This document shows, one piece after another, positions 41,559 through 49,460 of a DNA stretch of 55,653 bases. The position numbers and the translations under genes were made by a program. Position 1 is the stretch's first letter. Every line of letters starts with the position of its first letter. This DNA is from Vicinamibacteria bacterium (GTDB taxonomy: Bacteria > Acidobacteriota > Vicinamibacteria > Vicinamibacterales > UBA8438), in contig JAJEEA010000020.1 of NCBI GenBank assembly GCA_022821235.1, forward strand, positions 1 to 55,653, written 5' to 3'. The notes beneath the pieces are model-generated. The model was not told the origin of the DNA. It did not search any database and saw only the letters and a list, made by a program, of their open reading frames with translations.

Positions 41559-41982
41559 GATCGCGGAGGTGCGCCGGCGGGTGCGCCAGACGATAGAGCA
41601 GGCCCGCCTCGAGGCGGCGGAGCGCCGCGCCCGGGCCGCCGTCGCCGACGAGCAGGGCCGGCGGTTCGTGGCGCGGGTCGCCACCCCGGTGGCGCGGCAG
41701 GTGGTGTCGGTGCTGCGGGCCGAGGGCTTCGTGTTCCGCCTGTCGACGCCGGCGGGAGCGGTGCGGCTGGTGTCGGACCGGCGCCGCGAGGACTTCATCG
41801 ACATCGCCGTCGACGCGACGGACGACGCGGTGACCATCCTGACCACCGTGAGCCACGTCCGCGGCGGGCGCGTCCTCGCCACCGAGCGGCCCCTCGCCGC
41901 CGACGTCGGCATCGACGCGCTGACCGAGCAGCACGTCCTCGACTTCTTCCTCGACGCGATCCGCGTGTTCGTGGAGCGGTGA
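41551..41982 (+). CDS. Hypothetical protein, second of a coupled pair
   Basis: 143 residues starting MAEIAEVRRRVRQTIEQAR, a helical, basic N-terminal third (about 1-45), then a strand-rich domain (VVSVLRAEGFVFRLST, AVTILTTVSHVRGG). No signal or membrane segment. Not recognised. Coupled through the repeated junction to the gene at 40999, which suggests the two products act together. Confidence 0.65.
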   Translation: MAEIAEVRRRVRQTIEQARLEAAERRARAAVADEQGRRFVARVATPVARQVVSVLRAEGFVFRLSTPAGAVRLVSDRRREDFIDIAVDATDDAVTILTTVSHVRGGRVLATERPLAADVGIDALTEQHVLDFFLDAIRVFVER

Positions 41983-42140
41983 GCCCGGCGGCGCGCCGTG
42001 TGGGCGGTGCGCGGCATCGAGGCTGCCGGAAGCAGGGCCGCGGTCGCCGCGCGGACTCGTGGCAGGGTCTGGCGGGCATCCAAGCCAAGGCGCAAGCGAC
42101 GATTTGGCGGGTCGGGCGAATAGTCGGCCGAGCCGCCGCC
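41983..42140. other. Short intergenic region between convergent genes
   Basis: No feature seen; the duplicated CoA-transferase gene end follows. Confidence 0.3.
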
Positions 42141-42227
42141 GTCAGTTCACCCCGGCTTGCTCCAGCGCGGCAGCGCGGCGATGCGACCAGCGTCGTAGCT
42201 CCTCGAGCACGCCGCGCGTGCGCTGCC
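42141..42227 (-). repeat. Degenerate tandem copy of the CoA-transferase 3' end
   Basis: 87 bp that match the adjacent 84 bp (42228-42311) encoding the last ~26 residues of the CaiB-family protein; on the minus strand it would read QRTRGVLEEL ... AALEQAGVN. It lies just after the real stop and is not translated. Confidence 0.75.
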
Positions 42228-42228
42228 G

Positions 42229-43449
42229 TCAGATCGCCCCGGCCTGCTCCAGCGCGGCGATGCGGTCCGCGTCGTAGCCCAGCTCCCCGAGCACCCCGCG
42301 GGTGTGCTGCCCGAGCACTGGCGCCGGCGTCCGCACGCTGCCGCCGTCGCCGGCCAGCTTGACCGGCACCCCCAGCACCTGGATCGGCCCCGCCTTGGGG
42401 TGGGTCAGCGGCAGCACCATCATGCGCTCCTGGAGCTGCGGGTCGGACAGCACCTCGGCGAGGTCGCGGACGGCGCCGCACGGCACGCCGGCCCGCTTCA
42501 GGCCGTCGAGCCAGTGGCCCCGGGTCTGCGTGCGCAGCCGCTCGCCGAGCAGGGGACGCAGCGCGTCCTGGTTCTCGACCCGGCCCTTGTTGGCGGCGAA
42601 GCGAGGGTCCCGGGCCAGCTCCGGGGCCCCGATGACGTCGCAGAACTTCGCGAAGAGGGTGTCGTTGCCGGCCGCCACCACGAGGTCGCCGTCCGACGCG
42701 GTGAGGGTCTCGTAGGGCACGATGGTCGGGTGCTGGTTGCCGAGCCGGGGCGGGGCCTCGCCGATGGCGAAGCAGATGCCCGCCTGGTAGGTCAGGAGGG
42801 CCGCGACCGAGTCGAGCATGCCCACGTCGACGTACTCTCCCCGGCCGGTGCGCTCGCGCGCGAGCAGTCCCATGGCGACGCCGAAGGCCGCGAACATGCC
42901 CGAGGCGATGTCGGCGATGGCCACCCCGAGCCGGTACGGCGTGCCGTCCGGGGCGCCGGTGATGCTCATCAGGCCGCCCTCCCCCTGCATCACCGCGTCG
43001 TAGCCGGGCTCCGAGCGCCGGGGCCCGGTCTGGCCGAACCCGGAAATCGAGCAGTAGACGAGCCGCGGATGGGCGGCGGACACCGCGCCGTAGCCGAGGC
43101 CCCGGCGCTCGAGGGCGCCGGGGCGGAAGTTCTCGACGAGGACGTCCGCCTCGGCTATCAGCCGGTCGAGCACGGCCCGGCCCTCGGGGTGCTTGAAGTC
43201 GAGGGTGACGCTCTCCTTGTTGCGGTTCACGCTCATGAAGTAGGAGCTCTCGCCGTTCTGGAACGGCGGCCCCCAGCCGCGCGTGTCGTCGCCCTTGCCG
43301 GGCTGCTCCACCTTGATGACCCGGGCCCCCATGTCGGCCAGCATCATCGTGCAGTAGGGGCCGGAGAGCACTCGCGTGAGGTCGAGGACGGTGAACCCGG
43401 CCAGCGGGCCCCCGGTCGTCGAATCGGTGTTCGCAACGTTGTCGTTCAT
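42229..43449 (-). CDS. CaiB/BaiF-family (class III) CoA-transferase
   Basis: 406 residues, a paralogue of the protein at 4916. GFTVLDLTRVLSGPYC, KVEQPGKGDDTRGWG, VNRNKESVTLDF, VENFRPG and ISGFGQTGP are the family motifs, and Asp180 in VAIADIASG is the catalytic acid. The ATG at 43449 is preceded by GGACCACCC rather than a good ribosome site. The aminotransferase gene lies upstream on the same strand with 153 bp between. Substrate unknown. Confidence 0.92.
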   Translation of the reverse strand: MNDNVANTDSTTGGPLAGFTVLDLTRVLSGPYCTMMLADMGARVIKVEQPGKGDDTRGWGPPFQNGESSYFMSVNRNKESVTLDFKHPEGRAVLDRLIAEADVLVENFRPGALERRGLGYGAVSAAHPRLVYCSISGFGQTGPRRSEPGYDAVMQGEGGLMSITGAPDGTPYRLGVAIADIASGMFAAFGVAMGLLARERTGRGEYVDVGMLDSVAALLTYQAGICFAIGEAPPRLGNQHPTIVPYETLTASDGDLVVAAGNDTLFAKFCDVIGAPELARDPRFAANKGRVENQDALRPLLGERLRTQTRGHWLDGLKRAGVPCGAVRDLAEVLSDPQLQERMMVLPLTHPKAGPIQVLGVPVKLAGDGGSVRTPAPVLGQHTRGVLGELGYDADRIAALEQAGAI

Positions 43450-43602
43450 GGGTGGTCCAGTCGTCCGTTGGGCGGTCCGTCTTCCTCTTGGTCGCATCTC
43501 CACCGGCGCGGGCGGTCCTCCGCCCCGGCGACGTGCGCGCGGCCCGCGATGGCGCACGAGCGCCCGGCGCGAGCAGTTTCGGCGCATCGGTCGAACCGGC
43601 GG

Positions 43603-44715
43603 TCAGCCGTTCGCTTCGAGCACGTGTCCGACCCTGTCGAGCCCTTCCCGCAGCGGCGTCGGCTCGCCCCCGATGCCGATCCTGAGATGATGCTCCAGGC
43701 CGAAGTGGGCGCCCGGCACGACCAGCACGCCGTGGTCGGCCCGCAGCCGTTCCGCCAGCTCGGCCGAGGGCCGGGCGCCCGAATAGCGTATCAGGGCGAC
43801 GCCCCCCGCCTCGGGCGGGATCTGGCGCACGGCCGGGAGGCCGGCGGCCCACTCGGCCACGAGGGCCTGGTTCTCGAGCAGGATGCGCCGGGTGCGCTCG
43901 AGCAACCGCACGCGGCGCCCCGGCTCGAGGGCCAGCCGCGCCAGCAGGTCGTTGACGGCGCCGGGCGCGATCGACGTGTAGTCGCGGCGCGCCCACAGCG
44001 CGTCGATCAGCCCGGCCGGGCCGGCCAGCCACCCGATGCGCAGCCCCGGGAGGCCGTACGCCTTCGACAGCCCGCCCGTCACGAGGACGCGTTCGCCGCC
44101 GCCCCATGCCGACGGCGTGTCGCGGCCGTCGAGCTCGGCGCCCCGGTAGACCTCGTCGGCCAGCAGCCAGCAACCCCGGTCGGCCGCAATCCGGCGCAGC
44201 TCGGCGACCGCCGCCCCGTCGAGGCGCGCCCCCGTCGGGTTGTTCGGGTTGCAGACGGCGATGAACCGGGTGCGGGGGCTGACCGCCCGGCGCACCGCGT
44301 CGAGGTCGAGACGCCACCGCGACGGTCCGGGCTCGAGCCACACCTCGCGCACCGTCGCCCCGAACGACCGGATCAGCCCCGGGATCTGCATGTAGACGGG
44401 ATGAACGACGACGGCTTCGTCGCCCGGCTCGATCAGGTGCCAGCACGCGAGCAGGTTCGCCTCGGCGCTGCCGTTGGTGACGAGCACGTTGGCGGGCGAC
44501 GCCCCGTCGTAGAGCGCCGCGATGCGCTCGCGCAGCATCTCGCTGCCGTTGGTCTGCGTGTATTCCAGAGTCTGGCCGAGCAGCGCGTCTCGATCGCCGC
44601 CGGCCGCGAGCTCCCCTACCCGCAGGGGGTGCGCGCCGCTCTCCGTCAGGTTGATCCCGGTGTGGTGCTCGTGGATCGACTGCCAGCGTTCGAGCTCGAA
44701 GGGGTCGATGCGCAT
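43603..44715 (-). CDS. PLP-dependent class I/II aminotransferase
   Basis: 370 residues. TNGSAEANLLACW (cofactor phosphate region), CNPNNPTGA, LLADEVYRG (Asp187, cofactor N1) and TGGLSKAYGLPGLRIGW (Lys218, Schiff base) follow fold-type I aminotransferase order; the Arg in HHLRIGIGG should bind the substrate carboxylate. Closest in feel to aspartate/aromatic-type or capreomycidine-synthase-like enzymes. The ATG at 44715 opens the domain; no strong ribosome site. Amino-acid substrate not determinable. Confidence 0.9.
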   Translation of the reverse strand: MRIDPFELERWQSIHEHHTGINLTESGAHPLRVGELAAGGDRDALLGQTLEYTQTNGSEMLRERIAALYDGASPANVLVTNGSAEANLLACWHLIEPGDEAVVVHPVYMQIPGLIRSFGATVREVWLEPGPSRWRLDLDAVRRAVSPRTRFIAVCNPNNPTGARLDGAAVAELRRIAADRGCWLLADEVYRGAELDGRDTPSAWGGGERVLVTGGLSKAYGLPGLRIGWLAGPAGLIDALWARRDYTSIAPGAVNDLLARLALEPGRRVRLLERTRRILLENQALVAEWAAGLPAVRQIPPEAGGVALIRYSGARPSAELAERLRADHGVLVVPGAHFGLEHHLRIGIGGEPTPLREGLDRVGHVLEANG

Positions 44716-44925
44716 TTCGTGGGGTCGTGCGGCGCTCCGGCAGAGAATCCTGCGTCGGGGGGGTGGGGAACGAGCACTACGGGGTCGATCCGACCAGCCC
44801 GCCCATCGTCGCCCACGGCTCCGCTGAGCGCCCGACCAACCTCTGCACCGTTCTACGGCGCAGACCCCGGGCGGAGCTCCGCATGGCCGGATCGAGGCCG
44901 TCGAGCGAGGCAGGCGGAGGCGGCG

Positions 44926-45276
44926 TCACTCCGCGTGCCCTTCCAGGTGCCTGTCGATGCGAGTGTTGATGGCGCGCATCTCGGCCCGCAGGCTCTCCAG
45001 GGCGGCGACGATTCGCGCCTCCGACTCAGCGATGCTCCTGGCGACCTGGGCGAGCTCTTCCCTGACGGCGGCCATGTCCTCCTTGAGGGCGGCCTCGACT
45101 CGAGCGGTGTCTTCCTCCAGAGCCGTCTCGACCTGGGCGAGATCCTCCCTGAGGTCGTCGAGATCGGCATCGGTGGCAATCCCGACGAAGAAGCCGGCTA
45201 TCAGCAGGGCCAGTGTCACGAAGCTGACGCCGGCCGTCCCCGCCTTGGCGATCGTGTCCAGGTTCCAACTCTTCAC
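44926..45276 (-). CDS. Membrane-anchored coiled-coil protein
   Basis: 116 residues from GTG 45276, with GGGAGG 5 nt upstream. One membrane helix (VSFVTLALLIAGFFVGIA, about 17-34) followed by ~80 residues of nearly uninterrupted heptads rich in Glu, Ala and Leu (VEAALKEDMAAVREELAQV). Not recognised; same design as the proteins at 10768 and 18710 but with a longer coil. Likely displays the coil on one membrane face. Confidence 0.75.
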   Translation of the reverse strand: MKSWNLDTIAKAGTAGVSFVTLALLIAGFFVGIATDADLDDLREDLAQVETALEEDTARVEAALKEDMAAVREELAQVARSIAESEARIVAALESLRAEMRAINTRIDRHLEGHAE

Positions 45277-45461
45277 TGAAGCCTCCCGACTCTCGATCGC
45301 CCGACCTGGCGACAGCAGTGTACTACAGGGGTGACGGCCGAGGGCGTCGAGGGCTCGACGGGTCGGCCGGGGGCGGGCGACGGCGGGGCGCCGGACTTGA
45401 AGCCCGGCCGGGGCCGAATTAACATGTAACGGTTGCGGGCTCGCCGGATTGAGCGACAGTC

Positions 45462-46811
45462 ATGAACGATCACGCGCTTCGCGTCTACGACTCGATTCTC
45501 GGTCTGCAGTGCGACGCCGACAATCCCTCGCCGCTCGTGCGCCTGAACCGGGTGACCCCGTTCGAGCACACGCGGGTCTACGCCAAGCTCGAGTGGTACA
45601 ACCCGTTCGGGGCCGTCAAGGACCGGGTCGCCGCCAACCTCGTCTCGGATGGGGAGGAGCGGGGGACCGTGCACGCCGGCCAGAAGCTCGTCGAGCCGAC
45701 GTCGGGCAACACCGGCATGGCCCTGGCGATGATCGCCAACGCCAGGGGCTACACGCTGACCACGCCGCTGTCGAGCGAGATTCCCCTCGAGAAGCGCACG
45801 ATGCTGCGGTTCTTCGGGGCCGACGTGATGGAGCTGCAGGACACCCTGTGCCCCGCCCCCGGCGCCCCGGAGGGGGCCATCGCCAAGGCGACCGAGATCG
45901 GCGAGCGGCCGGACTTCCACATGCTGAACCAGTATGTGAACGAGGCCAACCCCGAGGCGCACTACAAGACCACGGGGCCCGAGATCTGGCGGCAGACCCG
46001 CGGCGCCGTCACCCACTTCGCGGCGGGGCTGGGCACGTGCGGCACCATCACCGGCACGGGGCGGTTCCTGAAGGAGCAGCGCGCGGGCGTGCGGGTGGTG
46101 GGCGTCTATCCCAGCGAGGGGCACGACATCCCGGGGGTGCGCAGCCTGCGGCAGCTCCAGCAGACGCAGCTCTACCGCCCCGACGAGTACGACGCCCAGG
46201 TCGAGGTCTCGAACCAGCAGGCGTTCGACCTGTGCCTGCGGCTGAACCGCGAGGAGAGCATCACCGCCGGCCCCAGCTCGGCGATGGCCCTGGCCGGCGC
46301 GTTCGCGACGGTGCCCGACGAGCCCGGCAACGTGGTCGTCGTCATCTTTCCCGACAGCGCCTTCAAGTACGCCTCGTCGGTCGTCAAGCATCTGCCGCAG
46401 CTAGCGCCGGGGGCGCAGGCCGGCAACGGCGCGGGGCCCAACCCGTTGCTCGAGCGCATGCGCGAGAACGTGCGCGGCAATCCCGAGCTGACCGTCGACG
46501 TCGACGACGCCCACGAGCAGTGGCGGCGGGACAAGCCGTTCGTCCTCGACGTGCGGCCGGCGGGCCAGTACGACGAGGCGCACATTCCGGGCGCCATCAA
46601 CATCCCGCTGGCCGAGCTGGGCGAGAACGCCGAGTACCTCGCGGTGCTGCCCCGCGACCTCGACGCGCCGGTGCTGAGCGTGTGCCAGCGCGGCAACGCC
46701 TCGCTGTCGGGCCTGCTGTTCCTGAAGTCGCTCGGCTACCGCAACGTGCGGAGCATCAACGGCGGCACCCTGGCGTGGCGCGAGAAGGGCTACGTCACCG
46801 ACTCCGAGTAG
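45462..46811 (+). CDS. cysM: CysO-dependent-type cysteine synthase fused to rhodanese
   Basis: 449 residues. Residues 1-~310 are a fold-type II PLP enzyme: Lys53 in NPFGAVKDRVA binds PLP, TSGNTG (80-85) holds the substrate carboxylate, GLGTCGTITGTG binds the phosphate. NQYVNEANPEAHYKTTGPEI is closer to mycobacterial CysM than to CysK, and an Arg in VRSLRQL lies near where CysM uses Arg to bind O-phosphoserine; this last point is inferred. Residues ~340-449 are a rhodanese with Cys408 in VCQRGNAS. It heads the operon mec-cysO-moeZ (next start 7 nt on), so it should use sulfide carried as a CysO thiocarboxylate. Confidence 0.9.
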   Translation: MNDHALRVYDSILGLQCDADNPSPLVRLNRVTPFEHTRVYAKLEWYNPFGAVKDRVAANLVSDGEERGTVHAGQKLVEPTSGNTGMALAMIANARGYTLTTPLSSEIPLEKRTMLRFFGADVMELQDTLCPAPGAPEGAIAKATEIGERPDFHMLNQYVNEANPEAHYKTTGPEIWRQTRGAVTHFAAGLGTCGTITGTGRFLKEQRAGVRVVGVYPSEGHDIPGVRSLRQLQQTQLYRPDEYDAQVEVSNQQAFDLCLRLNREESITAGPSSAMALAGAFATVPDEPGNVVVVIFPDSAFKYASSVVKHLPQLAPGAQAGNGAGPNPLLERMRENVRGNPELTVDVDDAHEQWRRDKPFVLDVRPAGQYDEAHIPGAINIPLAELGENAEYLAVLPRDLDAPVLSVCQRGNASLSGLLFLKSLGYRNVRSINGGTLAWREKGYVTDSE

Positions 46812-46818
46812 CGCGGTC

Positions 46819-47283
46819 ATGCTGACCATTCGGGCGGCGGCCGACGCCGGCATCCGCCGGCACGGTCGGGACGCGTATCCGCACGAGTGCTGCGGCGCCC
46901 TCATCGGGCGCGCCGGGGTCGTGACGGAGGCGCTCGCGTTGCCGAACGCCACCGCGGAGGGTCCGCGCCGGCGGTTTCTCGTGCGGCCCGTCGACTACCG
47001 GGCGGCCGAGCGCAGGGCGGCGGAGCGCGGAGGGGAGCTGGTCGGGTTCTACCACTCGCACCCCGACGGGCCGGCGCGACCGTCGCAGGTCGACCTCGAC
47101 CACGCCTGGCCGGCGTTCGCCTACGTCATCGTGGCGGTGGCGAACCACGAGCCCGGCTCCCTGACGTCGTGGCGGATGCGCGACGACCGATCGAGCTTCG
47201 ACGAGGAAGCGGTCGTCATCGAGACCGCGGACCGGAATCAACCAGACGAGCACGACGAGACACCATGGCCACCAGGATCCTGA
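46819..47283 (+). CDS. mec: JAMM/MPN+ metalloprotease, Mec type
   Basis: 154 residues. Glu23 (HECCGALIG) and the HSHP...S..D signature with His79, His81, Ser89 and Asp92 form the zinc site of JAMM proteases. In mycobacteria Mec cuts the CysO-cysteine adduct to release cysteine; relatives trim the tail of thiocarboxylate carriers to expose Gly-Gly. Both uses fit here because the CysO encoded next has residues beyond Gly-Gly. The 3' end overlaps cysO by 19 nt. Confidence 0.92.
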   Translation: MLTIRAAADAGIRRHGRDAYPHECCGALIGRAGVVTEALALPNATAEGPRRRFLVRPVDYRAAERRAAERGGELVGFYHSHPDGPARPSQVDLDHAWPAFAYVIVAVANHEPGSLTSWRMRDDRSSFDEEAVVIETADRNQPDEHDETPWPPGS

Positions 47284-47549
47284 TTCCCACACCCTTGCGC
47301 GGCTTCACCGACAAGCAGGACGTCGTCGAGGCCGACGGGCAGACGGTCGGCGAGCTGCTCGCCAACATGACCGCGCGCTACACCGGCCTGCGCCAGCACT
47401 TGTATGCCGCGGACGGGTCGCTTCGGAGCTTCGTCAACATCTACGTGAACGACGACGACATCCGCTACCTCGACAAGGAGAAGACGCCGGTGACCGCGGA
47501 CGACACCGTCAGCATCATTCCCTCGGTGGCCGGCGGGAGGGCGTCGTGA
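47265..47549 (+). CDS. cysO: Ubiquitin-like sulfur carrier, CysO/MoaD/ThiS family
   Basis: 94 residues with the MoaD beta-grasp pattern: RILIPTPLRGFTDKQDVVE, GQTVGELLANM, FVNIYVNDDDIRYL and VSIIPSVAGG. The mature carrier should end in Gly-Gly to be adenylated and thiocarboxylated, but three residues (Arg-Ala-Ser) follow. The ATG at 47265 lies inside the mec 3' end; moeZ starts 4 nt before the cysO stop. The order and spacing argue for one transcript and coupled translation. Confidence 0.92.
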   Translation: MATRILIPTPLRGFTDKQDVVEADGQTVGELLANMTARYTGLRQHLYAADGSLRSFVNIYVNDDDIRYLDKEKTPVTADDTVSIIPSVAGGRAS

Positions 47550-48643
47550 CGGTGGCGGCGGCGTTGCCGGCGTTGACCAACGACGAGGTGGTCCGCTACA
47601 GCCGGCACCTCATCATGCCGGAAGTCGGCATGGACGGGCAGCAGAAGCTGAAGGCGGCGCGGGCGCTGTGCATCGGCGCAGGCGGCCTCGGCTCGCCGGT
47701 CGCCCTCTACCTCGCGGCGGCCGGCGTCGGCACCCTCGGCATCGTCGACTTCGACGCCGTCGACTTCAGCAACCTGCAGCGGCAGATCATCCACGGCACC
47801 CCCGACGTGGGGCGGTCCAAGCTGGCCTCGGCCAAGTCGCGGCTGAACGCCCTCAACCCCGAGGTCGAGGTGGTCACCCACGAGCTCGCCCTGTCGTCCG
47901 CGAACGCCCTCGCCCTCTTCGCCGACTACGACTTCGTCGTCGACGGCACCGACAACTTCCCCACGCGGTACCTCGTCAACGACGCCTGCGTGCTCTCCGG
48001 CAAGCCGAACGTGTACGGCAGCATCTTCCGGTTCGAGGGCCAAGCCTCGGTCTTCGCCACCGCCGACGGGCCCTGTTACCGGTGCATGTTCCCCGAGCCG
48101 CCGCCGCCGGGGCTCGTGCCGAGCTGCGCCGAGGGCGGGGTGCTGGGCATCCTGCCGGGCGTGGTCGGGACCCTGCAGGCGACCGAGGCGGTCAAGCTGA
48201 TCCTGGGGGCCGGCGAGCCGCTCGTGGGGCGGTTCCTCCTGTTCGACGCGCTGAAGATGCGGTTCCGCGAGCTGACGGTGCGCAAGGACCCCGACTGCCC
48301 CGTCTGCGGCGAGCACCCGACGGTGACCGAGCTGATCGACTACGAGCAGTTCTGCGGGGTGCCGGCCGTCGAGGCCGAGCCCGCGCCGGCCGCGGCGGAC
48401 CCGGTGGCGGCCGGGGCCGCGACGGTCGAGGAGCTGAAGTCGCGCATCGACCGGAACGACGCGTTCCTCCTGCTCGACGTCCGGGAGACGCGCGAGTTCG
48501 AGATCTGCCGCATTCCCGGCTCGGTGCTCATTCCCCTCGGCGACCTCCCGTCCCGGCTGTCCGAGCTCGAGGGGCGCGACGACATCATCGTGCACTGCAA
48601 GTCGGGCGTCCGGAGCGGCAAGGCGGTGCGCCTGCTGCACTAG
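47546..48643 (+). CDS. moeZ: MoeZ/MoeB/ThiF-type adenylyl- and sulfurtransferase, rhodanese truncated by amber stop
   Basis: 365 residues. Residues 1-~265 are the E1-like domain: GAGGLGS (44-50) for ATP, DFDAVDFSNLQRQ, the zinc Cys pairs at 177/180 and 251/254, and Cys194 in PSCAEGG. It should adenylate the CysO C-terminus. After an Ala/Pro linker, ~293-365 is a rhodanese with Cys351 in VHCKSGVRSG. The frame hits TAG at 48641-48643; in-frame sequence continues as AGHAGARNLEGGILAWIDR and ends at 48727, exactly the normal last 28 residues of such rhodaneses. The E1 part is complete; the rhodanese lacks its final helix and strand. Confidence 0.92.
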   Translation: MTVAAALPALTNDEVVRYSRHLIMPEVGMDGQQKLKAARALCIGAGGLGSPVALYLAAAGVGTLGIVDFDAVDFSNLQRQIIHGTPDVGRSKLASAKSRLNALNPEVEVVTHELALSSANALALFADYDFVVDGTDNFPTRYLVNDACVLSGKPNVYGSIFRFEGQASVFATADGPCYRCMFPEPPPPGLVPSCAEGGVLGILPGVVGTLQATEAVKLILGAGEPLVGRFLLFDALKMRFRELTVRKDPDCPVCGEHPTVTELIDYEQFCGVPAVEAEPAPAAADPVAAGAATVEELKSRIDRNDAFLLLDVRETREFEICRIPGSVLIPLGDLPSRLSELEGRDDIIVHCKSGVRSGKAVRLLH

Positions 48644-48727
48644 GCCGGCCACGCCGGGGCGCGCAACCTGGAGGGCGGCATCCTCGCCTGGATCGACCGG
48701 ATAGACCCCACCCTGCCGAAGTACTGA
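48644..48727 (+). other. In-frame continuation of the MoeZ rhodanese beyond the amber codon
   Basis: Open in the same frame from TAG 48641 to TGA 48725-48727. The encoded GARNLEGGILAW is strongly conserved rhodanese C-terminal sequence, so the nonsense mutation is recent, is read through, or is a sequence error. Confidence 0.75.
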
Positions 48728-49133
48728 ATTCTCAATCCGCGGGTCGTCTCGTGGAACGTCCCGGGCCTCGGTCCGGGGGCGAACCGCTAGCGCAAACGGC
48801 CGTTGTCCCGGCCGGTGCCGGGCGGGACATGGAACGCGGGCGAACGCCTACTGCACGCGGCCGTTTCCCGTCCTCCAACCCGGCCCGCCAGAGCCGGCGA
48901 GCAGGCGCGCGCAAGTCACCACCGCCAGGGGCCGTTTCAAGGCGCCGCCCCCGATCCTGGTGGGTCACGGAGCGTGCTGCCGGTCGCGTCGGGCAACTCG
49001 CCGGCTGGACTCCTGCGGCACGAGCGTCCGCCCGTCTTCTCGCGGCGCCGGCCCGCAGAGGGTCCGGCCGGCGCCGTGCGCGTCGAACCCGGTCGAGGCG
49101 GCGGCCGGGGGAGGCCTGGCCTCGGGCCGTGCT
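48728..49133. other. Intergenic region, nothing recognised
   Basis: About 400 bp of high-GC sequence between convergent genes. I saw no relic, hairpin with a T-tract or small gene with a ribosome site. Confidence 0.35.
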
Positions 49134-49460
49134 TCAGCCCTTGATCCGGTTGGTCGCCCTGACCGCCAGGACGCTGGCTATGGCCGCGTACAAGGACGTC
49201 GACATGCCGTCGACGATGCCGTCCAGATAGGTGCCGATGGCCGGGATGTTGCTGAGCACGTCCGCCCCGGCGGCGGCGCCGACGGCCAGGACGAAGACCA
49301 GGAACCCCGTCGCGTCCTCGGCGTTTATCGCCACCACGGGATAGGCCAGACCGAGAAGGACCAGCACGATCGTCAGGGCGTTGCCTGCGTTCGCGTCGGG
49401 CGCCACGGCCAGCACGATGGCGACGAGGACGGTCAAGCCGACGATGACTCTGGTTGCCAT
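49134..49460 (-). CDS. Hypothetical small integral membrane protein
   Basis: 108 residues with about four hydrophobic segments (TRVIVGLTVLVAIVLAVA, ALTIVLVLLGLAYPVVAI, GFLVFVLAVGAAAGADVL, and a weaker AAIASVLAV near the C-terminus). A GGGAGA ribosome site precedes the ATG at 49460, supporting expression. No family recognised and no partner gene adjacent. Confidence 0.7.
   Translation of the reverse strand: MATRVIVGLTVLVAIVLAVAPDANAGNALTIVLVLLGLAYPVVAINAEDATGFLVFVLAVGAAAGADVLSNIPAIGTYLDGIVDGMSTSLYAAIASVLAVRATNRIKG

Larger units (their letters stand above)
41400..41565 (+). repeat. Tandem 58-61-bp repeat of a stop-start junction
   Basis: Three imperfect copies, each with TACGAGG, CGGCAC, a CGCCGGGA-like core, GACGATG and CTGAGAT. 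Each copy contains ATGNCTGA, where a start overlaps the preceding frame's stop by 8 nt. The repeat creates two small open frames (41432-41497, 21 codons, and 41490-41558, 22 codons) between the genes at 40999 and 41551. Confidence 0.85.

Noticed and set aside
42304-45279. 991-codon plus-strand frame over CoA-transferase and aminotransferase
   Set aside because: Antisense to two enzymes with intact catalytic residues; no protein family features.
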